A stretch of DNA of 34,910 nucleotides from a virus. Shown in pieces: positions 1 through 6,787 of the stretch; positions within the stretch are counted from its first letter, which is position 1, and each line of letters begins with the position of its first letter. A program made the translations under genes and the position numbers. The notes beneath the pieces were generated by a model. That model did no database searches and was not told the DNA's origin. It was given only the letters and a program-made list of their open reading frames with translations. The stretch covers positions 1-34,910 of IMG/VR virus record IMGVR_UViG_3300009509_000063; one strand, 5' to 3'.

Positions 1-220
1 TTTGGCTACTAAGAAAGTGCTTAACCAACTCCAGGTCGGTCACACGGATATCAAAAGAGTCTCGTTCATCTAGAGCTGCTTCTATAGCAGCAAGAATATC
101 CTCTTGGTCATCCAATGTTTCTTTAGTAGTGACTATAGGAAGACCCCATCTTTTTAGCTCCGTGATGACATCATCTGGTAGCAATCCTGAAGCAACCATC
201 ACTTGGGAGAGCTTGCTCAT
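1..220 (-). CDS. Hypothetical phage protein, 3' end cut by window edge
   Basis: Reading from the ATG at 220 gives 73 residues with no stop before the window edge, beginning MSKLSQVMVASGLLPDDVI, so the C-terminus is missing. A strong GGAGGA Shine-Dalgarno lies just upstream, and the start overlaps the stop of the preceding gene as ATGA, indicating coupled translation. The visible part is soluble, acidic and mostly helical in appearance (DDQEDILAAIEAALDE). I do not recognise a family and no function is proposed. That it is a real gene is supported by the ribosome binding site, the overlap and its place in the minus-strand series. Confidence 0.7.
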   Translation of the reverse strand, partial: MSKLSQVMVASGLLPDDVITELKRWGLPIVTTKETLDDQEDILAAIEAALDERDSFDIRVTDLELVKHFLSSQ

Positions 221-768
221 AGTAATCCTCCTGGTATCTGTACCTTATACGTCTTGCGGGTATCTACTAACTCCGCCTTTCTGCTATACCCAGTGCACAT
301 CAAGAGGGATTCATCAGGGATGTGACGGTCATGATAGAAAGGAAGCCCGTAGGCCTCTTCTCTATCTGGTAGAAGCTCAACACCCGTAGATACCTTTTGC
401 CATTCCCAGAACCGGGTATCAGCTCCACTAACAAGGGCTATGGGGTTGAGCTGGTCGAAGCTAGCAGCTCTAAATAAGTGGCACATCACCAGAGCAGTAG
501 AGAGCTTCTCTGGAAGGATTACCTCCTGTACCTGACCGTTGCGAATAACAGCATGTGGCATGAGATGCTTGAAGTCAATCTGCACCTCATCCATAGAGGG
601 TTCACCAGCTAAAAGGACTCTGCTGAAGGTAACCTGCCCCCGGTTATTAATAGAGATACTTTGTACTCTGGGCCGTTTTAGTATCTCTCTAATAGTGTGA
701 AGAAATCCTTCAGCACCGCTACCAGCAGGTACCTCTATAACTCTAGACACCTCTTGGTTATCTGGCAT
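217..768 (-). CDS. Hypothetical phage protein, 183 aa
   Basis: A 183-residue protein with no recognised domain. It starts at ATG 768 behind GGGGAG at good spacing. The start shares one base with the stop of the small ribbon-helix-helix gene (TAATG), and its own stop overlaps the next start (ATGA), so it is translated within a coupled series. The sequence mixes beta-like stretches (VQSISINNRGQVTFSRVLL) with a central helix. It has no signal peptide or membrane segment, and only isolated cysteines rather than a zinc motif. A soluble accessory protein is likely; the function is unknown. Confidence 0.75.
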   Translation of the reverse strand: MPDNQEVSRVIEVPAGSGAEGFLHTIREILKRPRVQSISINNRGQVTFSRVLLAGEPSMDEVQIDFKHLMPHAVIRNGQVQEVILPEKLSTALVMCHLFRAASFDQLNPIALVSGADTRFWEWQKVSTGVELLPDREEAYGLPFYHDRHIPDESLLMCTGYSRKAELVDTRKTYKVQIPGGLL

Positions 769-944
769 TATATTTGCTCCCCTGGTTCTATATCTACTTC
801 ACGCTGCTTCTCATGCTCCAGGAGTTTGTAGAGAAACCTTTCAACAAGGGAGGCTACAGTTACATGATGTCTCTGGGCATACGCCTTGATGTCCTCAACT
901 AACTTCTGGTCCAGCCTGAGGTGTAGCCTCCCTTCCTTCATCAT
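768..944 (-). CDS. Small ribbon-helix-helix protein (probable DNA-binding regulator), 58 aa
   Basis: A 58-residue protein beginning MMKEGRLHLRLDQKLVEDIK. The pattern is a short beta-strand (RLHLRLD), then a helix (QKLVEDIKAYAQRHH), a turn (VTVAS) and a second helix (LVERFLYKLLEHEKQ). This is the layout of ribbon-helix-helix (CopG/Arc-type) proteins, which bind DNA as dimers through the strand. An AGAGGAG ribosome binding site lies just before the ATGATG start. The gene overlaps the end of the upstream gene by 50 bases and its stop forms TAATG with the next start. A self-regulating repressor is a reasonable inference, but the operator is unknown. No toxin partner is obvious next door. Confidence 0.8.
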   Translation of the reverse strand: MMKEGRLHLRLDQKLVEDIKAYAQRHHVTVASLVERFLYKLLEHEKQREVDIEPGEQI

Positions 945-1197
945 TAGGCTCCTCTAGAAACTTCAAACCATCTAGGTAGTGGTAAAGGCCATCAACAGGA
1001 ATTTTCTCGGCTAGAAAGTCTAGAACCTTATCATTGATAGCATCAAGCGACTCTTCAGTTAAAGGTTGCCCTTCAATTTCAAGGGCAAGCTCCCTCTGCA
1101 TCTCTGTCATCAACTTGTTGTTGCAGCCAATGCAGGTGGGTAACCATAGAAAGTTCAGTTCGATGACACCCGGGGCTGTCTGGATAATTGCACGCAT
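895..1197 (-). CDS. Hypothetical protein with one CxxC knuckle, 100 aa
   Basis: A 100-residue protein starting at ATG 1197 behind AAGGAAGA. It has a CIGC motif at residues 22-25 following a hydrophobic stretch, then an acidic helical region (residues 30-90). One CxxC alone cannot complete a zinc site, so a dimeric or redox site is possible. The C-terminus (GREATPQAGPEVS) looks disordered, and its last 50 bases also encode the start of the ribbon-helix-helix gene in another frame. The start lies inside the preceding gene by 43 bases. Function unknown. Confidence 0.7.
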   Translation of the reverse strand: MRAIIQTAPGVIELNFLWLPTCIGCNNKLMTEMQRELALEIEGQPLTEESLDAINDKVLDFLAEKIPVDGLYHYLDGLKFLEEPNDEGREATPQAGPEVS

Positions 1198-1445
1198 TCT
1201 TCCTTAACCTCTTTTTGGTCCATCCACTTCTTACAGAAGTCCTGAAGCTCTTCCACACCTACTCGAAGAGAACACTTCCTACCATCCTGTAAAGTGAAGG
1301 TAACATACCCAGTAGTGTCCTTATCAGGTATGAACCGTTTGATGTTACCGTCCATATCCTCTACGGTTTTAAACCCGCGCTTAAAATCGATTGAGAATGC
1401 TCGAAGACCCAAGAACATCTTTTTAGCCTTCTCTGCAAAGCTCAT
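1155..1445 (-). CDS. Hypothetical phage protein, 96 aa
   Basis: A 96-residue basic protein. The N-terminus is helical and lysine-rich (MSFAEKAKKMFLGLRAF). The middle looks like a small beta-barrel or sheet (DTTGYVTFTLQDGRKCSLRV), followed by a helix (VEELQDFCKKWMDQKE). It overlaps the stop of the GroES-like gene by 4 bases (ATGA) and runs 43 bases into the next gene. No family is recognised. Its place directly behind the co-chaperonin gene suggests co-expression, but that does not show a shared job. Confidence 0.7.
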   Translation of the reverse strand: MSFAEKAKKMFLGLRAFSIDFKRGFKTVEDMDGNIKRFIPDKDTTGYVTFTLQDGRKCSLRVGVEELQDFCKKWMDQKEVKEECVQLSRQPRVSSN

Positions 1446-1771
1446 AGGTCTACCCTTAACTCTTCCCCTAGAACCATAAAGATATCGCTCTCCTGAATCA
1501 TCCCCTGTTTATCATCTAAGGTCTGGAGAAGAGCCCTACCTTGCTTGTGCTCAAGGTTGGCTGTGTGAAAGCACACTCTATCACCTACCTTAACTTGGGT
1601 AGGTACAAGAACATCCGTTTTTTTGTTACGACGACCGGGCCCCACAGCCAGAACCTTAGCGGTCCTAATAGGATTAGCTAACCAAACATCTGGAACAAGA
1701 ATGCTGCCTATTTGCTTGGCGACAGGCTCCACTTCTACTACGAGCCAGTCATGTAAGGGCCTAACTCTCAT
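1442..1771 (-). CDS. GroES/Cpn10-like co-chaperonin
   Basis: A 109-residue protein matching the GroES fold in order: an N-terminal strand (VRPLHDWLVVEVEP, residues 3-16), a mobile-loop region with the hydrophobic tripeptide ILV at 24-26 (GSILVPD), the core AKVLAVGPGRR (about 38-48), the VKVGDRVCF strand (61-69) and the C-terminal ESDIFMVLGE. In GroES the mobile-loop tripeptide contacts GroEL. No chaperonin subunit is encoded here, so this protein probably caps the host GroEL, as T4 gp31 does to fold its capsid protein. It is slightly longer than bacterial GroES (about 97 residues), mainly around residues 48-60. The start is ATG 1771 behind GAGAGGCGG, coupled to the upstream gene by a 4-base overlap. 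Confidence 0.88.
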   Translation of the reverse strand: MRVRPLHDWLVVEVEPVAKQIGSILVPDVWLANPIRTAKVLAVGPGRRNKKTDVLVPTQVKVGDRVCFHTANLEHKQGRALLQTLDDKQGMIQESDIFMVLGEELRVDL

Positions 1772-2160
1772 CCGCCTCTCTCCTTGGCTTCTTGAATGAT
1801 GCGCTGCTGCACTGGGTTAGTAGTGGGCATGATATCCACCACATCCTCCTTGGGGATATCAACTTTCTCTTGCTTTATACGCTCTTCTAACTGCTCAGAT
1901 AACCAGGAGGCGATTGGTCGTAGTTGAGATGCCCACTGGTCCGAGTTAGGAGGCATATACCAGACATTACCAATCTTAACGATTACTGTGACTATCTTAC
2001 GACCGGTAACATCTATGTACTCCACCCCATGAAACTCAGCTCGGGCCAAGTTTATAAGCGTCTGAGGCTGACCAGAAGCTGCAGCATTAGATGCCCCGGA
2101 GTAATCTGTGGTAACTTGTACACCTAGCTGTCGTCGCCCTGTGGGTTGTCCTGTTGGCAT
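1768..2160 (-). CDS. Hypothetical phage protein, 130 aa
   Basis: A 130-residue protein with a low-complexity N-terminus (MPTGQPTGRRQLG, then a Ser/Ala/Gly stretch). A compact centre carries an alternating beta pattern (VEYIDVTGRKIVTVIVKIG), and the C-terminal half is helical and charged (LSEQLEERIKQEK). It sits immediately upstream of the GroES-like gene with a 4-base overlap and starts inside the previous gene by 37 bases. No domain is recognised. A small virion-assembly or accessory protein is possible, but nothing in the sequence shows a role. Confidence 0.7.
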   Translation of the reverse strand: MPTGQPTGRRQLGVQVTTDYSGASNAAASGQPQTLINLARAEFHGVEYIDVTGRKIVTVIVKIGNVWYMPPNSDQWASQLRPIASWLSEQLEERIKQEKVDIPKEDVVDIMPTTNPVQQRIIQEAKERGG

Positions 2161-2876
2161 TTCTTTCCATCCTTACACTGTTTATTGAGCTCTATAAGAC
2201 GCTCGGTTCTCACCCAAGGACCACCTTTATTCCATGGTCTTGGGATGTAAAATTCTTTGATTCCAGCCTCTTTAGCCGCGGCTAAAAGAACGTTTACGTC
2301 CACAACAAACCAACCTCCTGTTTTAGTAGGAATGGCTTTACCAGTTATATCTAGCTGGCAATTCCTGCAGACCATTCTGTCCAAGTTATTGCAACCAGCA
2401 AACTTAGATGCTGTAGCTAGCCACCTACCACACCCTGGGCACTCTACAGCTCCACCACGTTTCATGCTGCAGTAAATAGAACCATCATGACAAATGCACG
2501 GTGGCTCTAATCTCACAGCTGTAACCGTACCTACGGGAACCCTGTCATCTACAACCACCTTGATGGGTGGGGGGCTAAGAACCTTAATAGCCTCTTGGGG
2601 ATTCTCATAAAGTAGCTCTTGAAGCCCACCTACAATTTCTGTTGGCTCCAACCCATTCTTATCTGTTCTCTGAAAGAAGATGGACGGTATAACCTCCCAA
2701 GCTGCTTCAAGTCGGGTAAGGGTTTGATGGAGAGTCATAATCATCTCTTCAAAAGAGAGGTTGTTGAACTCGACCTCAACTACTGAGGAGGGCCCATCCA
2801 TACCCGTCTCTATGACACCACTACATTGAGTTTTCTCAACTCTTTTGTACTTGAGTGTTACTCTCTCCGGCTTCAT
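2124..2876 (-). CDS. Cysteine-rich, zinc-ribbon-like phage protein, 250 aa
   Basis: A 250-residue protein with an N-terminal alpha/beta half (residues 1-120) and a cysteine-rich half. The cysteines include CIC at 127-129, C136, CPGC at 146-149, C162, CRNC at 170-173 and two more near the C-terminus (234, 240). The paired CxxC motifs resemble zinc ribbons, so up to two structural zinc sites are likely. Between them is a WLATASKFAGCNNL segment, and afterwards a helix (VVDVNVLLAAAKEAG) and a basic Trp/Pro patch. Nucleic-acid or protein binding is plausible but not shown. It overlaps its upstream neighbour by 41 bases; an AAGGT-type ribosome binding site precedes ATG 2876. Confidence 0.7.
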   Translation of the reverse strand: MKPERVTLKYKRVEKTQCSGVIETGMDGPSSVVEVEFNNLSFEEMIMTLHQTLTRLEAAWEVIPSIFFQRTDKNGLEPTEIVGGLQELLYENPQEAIKVLSPPPIKVVVDDRVPVGTVTAVRLEPPCICHDGSIYCSMKRGGAVECPGCGRWLATASKFAGCNNLDRMVCRNCQLDITGKAIPTKTGGWFVVDVNVLLAAAKEAGIKEFYIPRPWNKGGPWVRTERLIELNKQCKDGKKCQQDNPQGDDS

Positions 2877-3339
2877 CTAAAACCTTCTCCGTATATGCAC
2901 GTGGAGGTGTTATTCGATACACAGCTGCACCGAAGCTACTGGCACAAAAGTGCATGATAGTCCCATCTTTAAAGATTATCTTATCTATACAATACCTCTT
3001 CCTTCCAACAATGGTACGGCCTATGACAGATTTAATCTTTTTTCTTTGAAGTATATCTATCACAGTCTCTTCACTACACTGCCTCTCACTAGGAAAGCCT
3101 AGACCATGAAGAGCTGCTACCGCTTCCTGGGCTGTTACCTCTATAAGCTCCAAGACATGCAGAACGTCTGGGTCTACATTCTGTTCAAATAGATGAGCTG
3201 CTCGAGCTCCACAACGAGGACAGTTATAACCACTGGCTCTAAAGTCGCTCTCTTCACCAATGAGAAAACGCCCTTCAGCTTCATTCTTCTCTATGATGCG
3301 TAGTCCCAACTTGCAGTTGGTACAAATTACCATCCTCAT
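2836..3339 (-). CDS. N-terminal zinc-ribbon protein, 167 aa
   Basis: A 167-residue protein with a four-cysteine ribbon at the N-terminus: CTNC at 6-9 and CPRC at 40-43, the usual spacing for one zinc ion. A helical segment follows (VLHVLELIEVTAQEAVAAL). A basic C-terminal domain has alternating strands (RTIVGRKRYCIDKIIFKDG) and resembles a small sheet. The start is only 4 bases inside the upstream stop (ATGA). It is one of several two-CxxC proteins between 900 and 7080. Function unknown; binding of nucleic acid or a protein partner is the usual role of such ribbons. Confidence 0.72.
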   Translation of the reverse strand: MRMVICTNCKLGLRIIEKNEAEGRFLIGEESDFRASGYNCPRCGARAAHLFEQNVDPDVLHVLELIEVTAQEAVAALHGLGFPSERQCSEETVIDILQRKKIKSVIGRTIVGRKRYCIDKIIFKDGTIMHFCASSFGAAVYRITPPRAYTEKVLDEAGESNTQVQKS

Positions 3340-3821
3340 ATCGAACCTACTCCATCCTCATCTAGGTCAGCATCTTGGTCTACTATCTCACCACGGTCGA
3401 CACCACCCAATCCATGTACTACTGGGTAGCCAGCCTCATTTTTCATAACCCTTAGTTTAGGTTTAGCGGGGGTTACAGGTTCAGCTATTCTATTGTAAGG
3501 CTTCTGGTCTGGAACCATGGTTTGAGCGTTACCTACTGGGTTATCCATAGAGAAAACTTGTGTTTCTCCTGGACCGTCAAACTTCATACTGTTTTGCCAA
3601 GCAACTTGCTGCTTAGCCTCTTCTGGTGGAGCTTGGTAGTCTTCATCTGTACCAGATAAGACTTCGGTAAAGTGGGCTATTACAGCCTGAGTATCCTCAT
3701 CTGAAATGGCTGCCCTTATAAACCTGTCTTCATCCAGGGCTATAACTAGATAGTTGACTATCTCCCCATCAACAAAGGAGTACTCTTGGTTTAGACCTAC
3801 TATCTCTACAGGAATGGTCAT
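3336..3821 (-). CDS. Hypothetical phage protein, 161 aa
   Basis: A 161-residue acidic protein. Residues 1-55 form a beta-rich stretch (EIVGLNQEYSFVDGEIVNYL) ending in a helix, and the remainder looks largely disordered, with Pro, Gln and Asp-rich segments and an acidic tail (DQDADLDEDGVGSI). It has no cysteine motif, signal or membrane helix. It is coupled on both sides by ATGA overlaps with 115-residue and 167-residue genes. A folded small N-terminal domain with a flexible tail would suit an adaptor, but no family is recognised. Confidence 0.68.
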   Translation of the reverse strand: MTIPVEIVGLNQEYSFVDGEIVNYLVIALDEDRFIRAAISDEDTQAVIAHFTEVLSGTDEDYQAPPEEAKQQVAWQNSMKFDGPGETQVFSMDNPVGNAQTMVPDQKPYNRIAEPVTPAKPKLRVMKNEAGYPVVHGLGGVDRGEIVDQDADLDEDGVGSI

Positions 3822-4165
3822 GCTTTATCTCCAGTAACTGGTACTGGTGGTGCTGTAGGCATAGTCACCACTGGAGCCTGCTGCTTTCGTTGCCTGTCCT
3901 GTACCTCCTTCTTCATAGCTCTAGCCGTCTCTCCCAAAGACGCTGTCAAGATAGCTATGTGTTTGCTAGCACGGAAGACATCCACTAACAGACGACACAT
4001 AGCCCATTGTTGGTTGAAGTAATCCTTGCCTTCTGGTTGTACACAGAAGCACATACAGTCTGGACCACAGGGTCGGTCCATATTCAGAAAACAAATCAAC
4101 CCATTACGTGGGTGGTCATCTATCATGTCTGGCTTATGTAGGAATGGTGCATCAATGCCGGCCAT
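3818..4165 (-). CDS. Small cysteine-cluster protein, 115 aa
   Basis: A 115-residue protein with five cysteines in the N-terminal third (C25, C33, C37, C39, C41; the core is CGPDCMCFC). This could hold a metal ion or cluster. It is followed by a helix (WAMCRLLVDVFRASKHIAIL), a charged helix, and a Pro/Thr-rich tail. AAGGAA precedes ATG 4165 at good spacing, and the start lies 14 bases inside the upstream gene. The dense CxCxC pattern differs from the paired CxxC ribbons of its neighbours. I do not recognise the family. Confidence 0.65.
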   Translation of the reverse strand: MAGIDAPFLHKPDMIDDHPRNGLICFLNMDRPCGPDCMCFCVQPEGKDYFNQQWAMCRLLVDVFRASKHIAILTASLGETARAMKKEVQDRQRKQQAPVVTMPTAPPVPVTGDKA

Positions 4166-4544
4166 GGCGTTCCTTTATTATCTCTTCCCTCGTCTGTGTG
4201 ATGGCTTCGAAGATAGCCTTGACGGAAGCTTTGATGTAGCGAACGAGCTCATCTCTATTAATAGGGTGTTCAATGAACCCCCATTTAAGTAGGAACCTAC
4301 CCAGATGAACAGCGAACTCATTGGAGGTAAGGGTATTACGAAGGTCAGTAGTGATAGCTACCACCATATCTTCAGGGGAGCTAAAATGATGCTTGATTGG
4401 AGAGCAGGCCAATTGACCTTTAGTGCCCTCCCAGTCGCAGCTCCTGCAACTAGCTTCACCACCAACTAAAATGGAGAAGTCTAGCGCAGGGCTGCCGCAC
4501 TGGGGGCAAAAATATGCAACATCATCTGTGTAACTTTTGTCCAT
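4152..4544 (-). CDS. Zinc-ribbon protein, 130 aa
   Basis: A 130-residue protein with a clear four-cysteine ribbon at the N-terminus: CPQC at 13-16 and CRSC at 33-36, the latter followed by DWEG. The rest is helical (LRNTLTSNEFAVHLGRFLLK and IKASVKAIFEAITQTREEI). The ribbon resembles those of small nucleic-acid-associated proteins. The helical part has no recognised match. It overlaps the upstream gene by 23 bases and the downstream one by 14. A second zinc-ribbon protein in a row suggests recurrent use of this module in this gene block rather than one defined complex. Confidence 0.7.
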   Translation of the reverse strand: MDKSYTDDVAYFCPQCGSPALDFSILVGGEASCRSCDWEGTKGQLACSPIKHHFSSPEDMVVAITTDLRNTLTSNEFAVHLGRFLLKWGFIEHPINRDELVRYIKASVKAIFEAITQTREEIIKERHGRH

Positions 4545-4929
4545 GAACTGCTGCCTGTCCTAATTTTTCATAGAATTTGGATTGCTCTTTAGCTGACCTA
4601 ACTTCCGAACGTTCTATCAACCGTGACTTGAGCCTACTCCTCATCTTCTCTTCTTGAATTGGCTTTACAGCGAGAACACCACGTTTGAGCTCCTTCATTA
4701 ATGTCTCAATATGCTGCTGCTTGTCCTTCTTCCTGGTAGCCTCGATGTATGGGAAAGCCTCTCCCGTAAAGTCGTTGAATGCCTTTAGACCTTCTTCTTT
4801 GTCTACCACTGCTTGAATTAAGAGCTTGAGCCTTGTGAACTCTCGTAGGTCTTCTTGAAGAACGAAAAGTATGAGTGCTGACTCCTGAAGGGAACCCGGT
4901 TCGGGTGGCTCATTAAGGGTAGAGAGCAT
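4522..4929 (-). CDS. Hypothetical helical protein, 135 aa
   Basis: A 135-residue, almost entirely helical and highly charged protein (LREFTRLKLLIQAVVDKEEG, RLKSRLIERSEVRSAKEQ) with a basic C-terminal half. There is no cysteine motif or membrane segment. It follows the 401-residue gene after a 32-base gap that has no clear terminator. It could be a coiled-coil assembly factor; placement after a possible tail-assembly factor is the only hint. Not recognised. Confidence 0.68.
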   Translation of the reverse strand: MLSTLNEPPEPGSLQESALILFVLQEDLREFTRLKLLIQAVVDKEEGLKAFNDFTGEAFPYIEATRKKDKQQHIETLMKELKRGVLAVKPIQEEKMRSRLKSRLIERSEVRSAKEQSKFYEKLGQAAVHGQKLHR

Positions 4930-4961
4930 TATCTTAGCTCTCGCCCACCCCTCAGGAGTCT

Positions 4962-6167
4962 TTAACCATTTCCCACTGTCTCAGCCACAAACAGTTTCCG
5001 CACTCGTATATCAAACCAGAAGTGGTTTACACCTAGGCTGGCTAACATATGGAACGGAAGCTTGATGACCTTATTGAACTTCTTCCAAAAGAGCTCTTCA
5101 TCAAAGGCCCCATCACTGTTTCTATGAGAGGGCAGTGGATGACCATTAATAGACTTAAGACCAATCGTCGTTGCCATCAAAGCGAACTTATCTAGAAGAT
5201 ATCTATCTTCTATCTCACCAGCTATAGTTCTAGCCTCTTCCATAATAAGCCGCTTGAGTGCAAGGTCATCTTCAGCAGAGTACGATTGGTACTCAGGTTC
5301 GAATACACCTGGGAGTACTGGAACGACCTGACAGATTACACCCTTGGTAATGACCTCTCCTACATCCAAGGGGCGACATCTCTCTTCAATAATCTCCCGC
5401 TGCTTGTCATTATTGATGATGTCCTTCATCATCATTTCGCGGAAGGTATTGAAGTCGAACTCATCCATGTTCGACAAAGCCTTTTTGGCCTCTTCTCTCT
5501 GCTTGTCTGTAGTAGGTTTTGCAGACCCAGATTCAAGCTTGGCAGAGGCTCCACCTAAGCCAGACTCGGCCTCCTTCTCGGCTCTAGTCTCTCCAGCTGC
5601 AGTACCAGACTCAACTCTGGCTCTTTGTTGGTTGAATTCAGCTACCTTCTGAAGCCCCTCAACAGTTTCCCTTCTAAGGACACCAGGCTTGGATGAACCC
5701 TGTTCCAGCTCATGTGGAGGTACACGTCTGCTACCACGTATTACTCCATACTTCTTAGCTAAAGCTGGCTGTGCAGCAGCGTACATTCCTCCCATACCTT
5801 CCCTGAAAGCTGGGTCCTGTCTGGCCTCAGCAGGAAGAAGGTCCATGGGGAGGATACCGTGTTGAGCTGGTGAAGCGGGCTGACCCATGGGAGCCACAAT
5901 AGACCCTGGGGGAGCTCCCATCCTTTCAGCGACAGCTTGGTCAGCCATCGTCATGTGTTGTTGAGCTTCACCAGTTAGCAGAGGAATTGGAGGACCTTGA
6001 CCACCGCCTACAGGTTCTCCACCTTTGTTTAACTGCTGTTTTCTCGCCCTCATCCTGTTGGCGTAGTCAAGAGCGGTTGCGTTAGTAACTCTCGGGTCGA
6101 CATGAGGCCCGAGGGACACAACATCTTTCTGTCTTTTCACATCTCCACCTTTCAAGGAGGCGTACAA
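4962..6167 (-). CDS. Large-phage conserved protein, possible tail/baseplate assembly factor, 401 aa
   Basis: Residues 1-230 are low-complexity (Gly, Pro, Gln, Ala-rich) and probably disordered. Residues 235-401 form a conserved-looking helical domain, including FDFNTFREMM, KRLIMEEARTI, LKSINGHPLPSHR and LPFHMLASLGVNHFWFDIRV. The C-terminal layout recalls small chaperones or baseplate factors of T4-like phages and related unknowns of large phages. I infer an assembly role from this impression and from the position downstream of the tail genes. The start is uncertain: TTG 6167 has only TAGG upstream, while GTG 6140 has AAGGTGGAG. A 17-base palindrome straddles TTG 6167. Confidence 0.6.
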   Translation of the reverse strand: MYASLKGGDVKRQKDVVSLGPHVDPRVTNATALDYANRMRARKQQLNKGGEPVGGGQGPPIPLLTGEAQQHMTMADQAVAERMGAPPGSIVAPMGQPASPAQHGILPMDLLPAEARQDPAFREGMGGMYAAAQPALAKKYGVIRGSRRVPPHELEQGSSKPGVLRRETVEGLQKVAEFNQQRARVESGTAAGETRAEKEAESGLGGASAKLESGSAKPTTDKQREEAKKALSNMDEFDFNTFREMMMKDIINNDKQREIIEERCRPLDVGEVITKGVICQVVPVLPGVFEPEYQSYSAEDDLALKRLIMEEARTIAGEIEDRYLLDKFALMATTIGLKSINGHPLPSHRNSDGAFDEELFWKKFNKVIKLPFHMLASLGVNHFWFDIRVRKLFVAETVGNG

Positions 6168-6175
6168 TGTACGCC
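6159..6175. promoter_or_regulatory. 17-base inverted repeat at gene start
   Basis: GGCGTACA-A-TGTACGCC on the plus strand has perfect 8-base arms around one central base. It covers the putative TTG start of the 401-residue gene and the end of the short gap to the 153-residue gene. It could be an operator for a dimeric regulator, or an RNA hairpin masking a start. Only the repeat itself is seen; function is inferred. Confidence 0.5.
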
Positions 6176-6185
6176 TACATAAATA

Positions 6186-6638
6186 CTACTTAGGTGGAGA
6201 TACGTCAACCCTCTTCTGGATTACTTCCTGCACCAGCCCACCTAAGAGCTCCTCTTGCTTAAGCGTTTTAGGAGCAGATAGTATCCTAGCAAACACAACT
6301 TTTTGAGCTTGTATAGGGGGATGATAAAAGGGAGTAATTACTACACCAAGCAGGATGAAATCCTTGGGTGCTCTTAAGTACCCAGATAATGGAATTCCTT
6401 GAAGAAAGAGAAGCGAGGCACTGTGATTAAAACTGATGCAACCTACATCAATTCTTATCCATTCAACAGTGCCTTTAGGTGTATAGAGAGACTTGGGGTG
6501 TACTACCAAATCTTCTATTGTTCCAAGCCCACTCAGGAATCCTCTTGTTACTCTGAGGGTATCCTCCAAAATCCTTGAGGAGGGGGTGGCGGCGGGTCTA
6601 GGGGAGTTCTCACCACTCTCATCGTGTACACCTGACAT
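6186..6638 (-). CDS. Hypothetical phage protein, about 150 aa
   Basis: A protein of 150 residues if begun at ATG 6638 (AGGTG upstream); GTG 6647 is an alternative in the same frame. The N-terminal 30 residues are Ser/Pro/Arg-rich and overlap the 79-residue zinc-ribbon gene by about 90 bases in another frame, so the true start could be further in. The remainder is beta-rich and hydrophobic (VEWIRIDVGCISFNHSASLL, DFILLGVVITPFYHPP) with a helical C-terminus (EELLGGLVQEVIQKR). A single-domain beta protein is likely. No family recognised. Confidence 0.62.
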   Translation of the reverse strand: MSGVHDESGENSPRPAATPSSRILEDTLRVTRGFLSGLGTIEDLVVHPKSLYTPKGTVEWIRIDVGCISFNHSASLLFLQGIPLSGYLRAPKDFILLGVVITPFYHPPIQAQKVVFARILSAPKTLKQEELLGGLVQEVIQKRVDVSPPK

Positions 6639-6787
6639 CTTGGGCACCTATACTTCAACGGGTACTCAGTATCTCTAGGGACTAGGTCACCCGGACGTAG
6701 CCCCATGGCTTGAGATACTTGTACTATTCCTTCCCAACCACAACCTGAGCACTCTACGTGGTAGTCGGATTCGAGGGGGGGCGACAT
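6548..6787 (-). CDS. Small zinc-ribbon protein, 79 aa
   Basis: A 79-residue protein with CSGC at 13-16 (followed by GWEG) and CPRC at 48-51, a typical zinc ribbon. The C-terminus has a run of six prolines before a short tail. The CGWEG core resembles CDWEG in the 130-residue gene at 4152-4544, suggesting related modules. It overlaps neighbours on both sides, 34 bases upstream and about 90 downstream. The overlap downstream is unusually long, which makes one of the two starts doubtful. Function unknown. Confidence 0.68.
   Translation of the reverse strand: MSPPLESDYHVECSGCGWEGIVQVSQAMGLRPGDLVPRDTEYPLKYRCPRCQVYTMRVVRTPLDPPPPPPQGFWRIPSE

Noticed and set aside
5286-5652. Plus-strand open frames of 90 and 102 residues inside the 401-residue gene
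   Set aside because: They are shadows of the conserved minus-strand protein, with no ribosome site.
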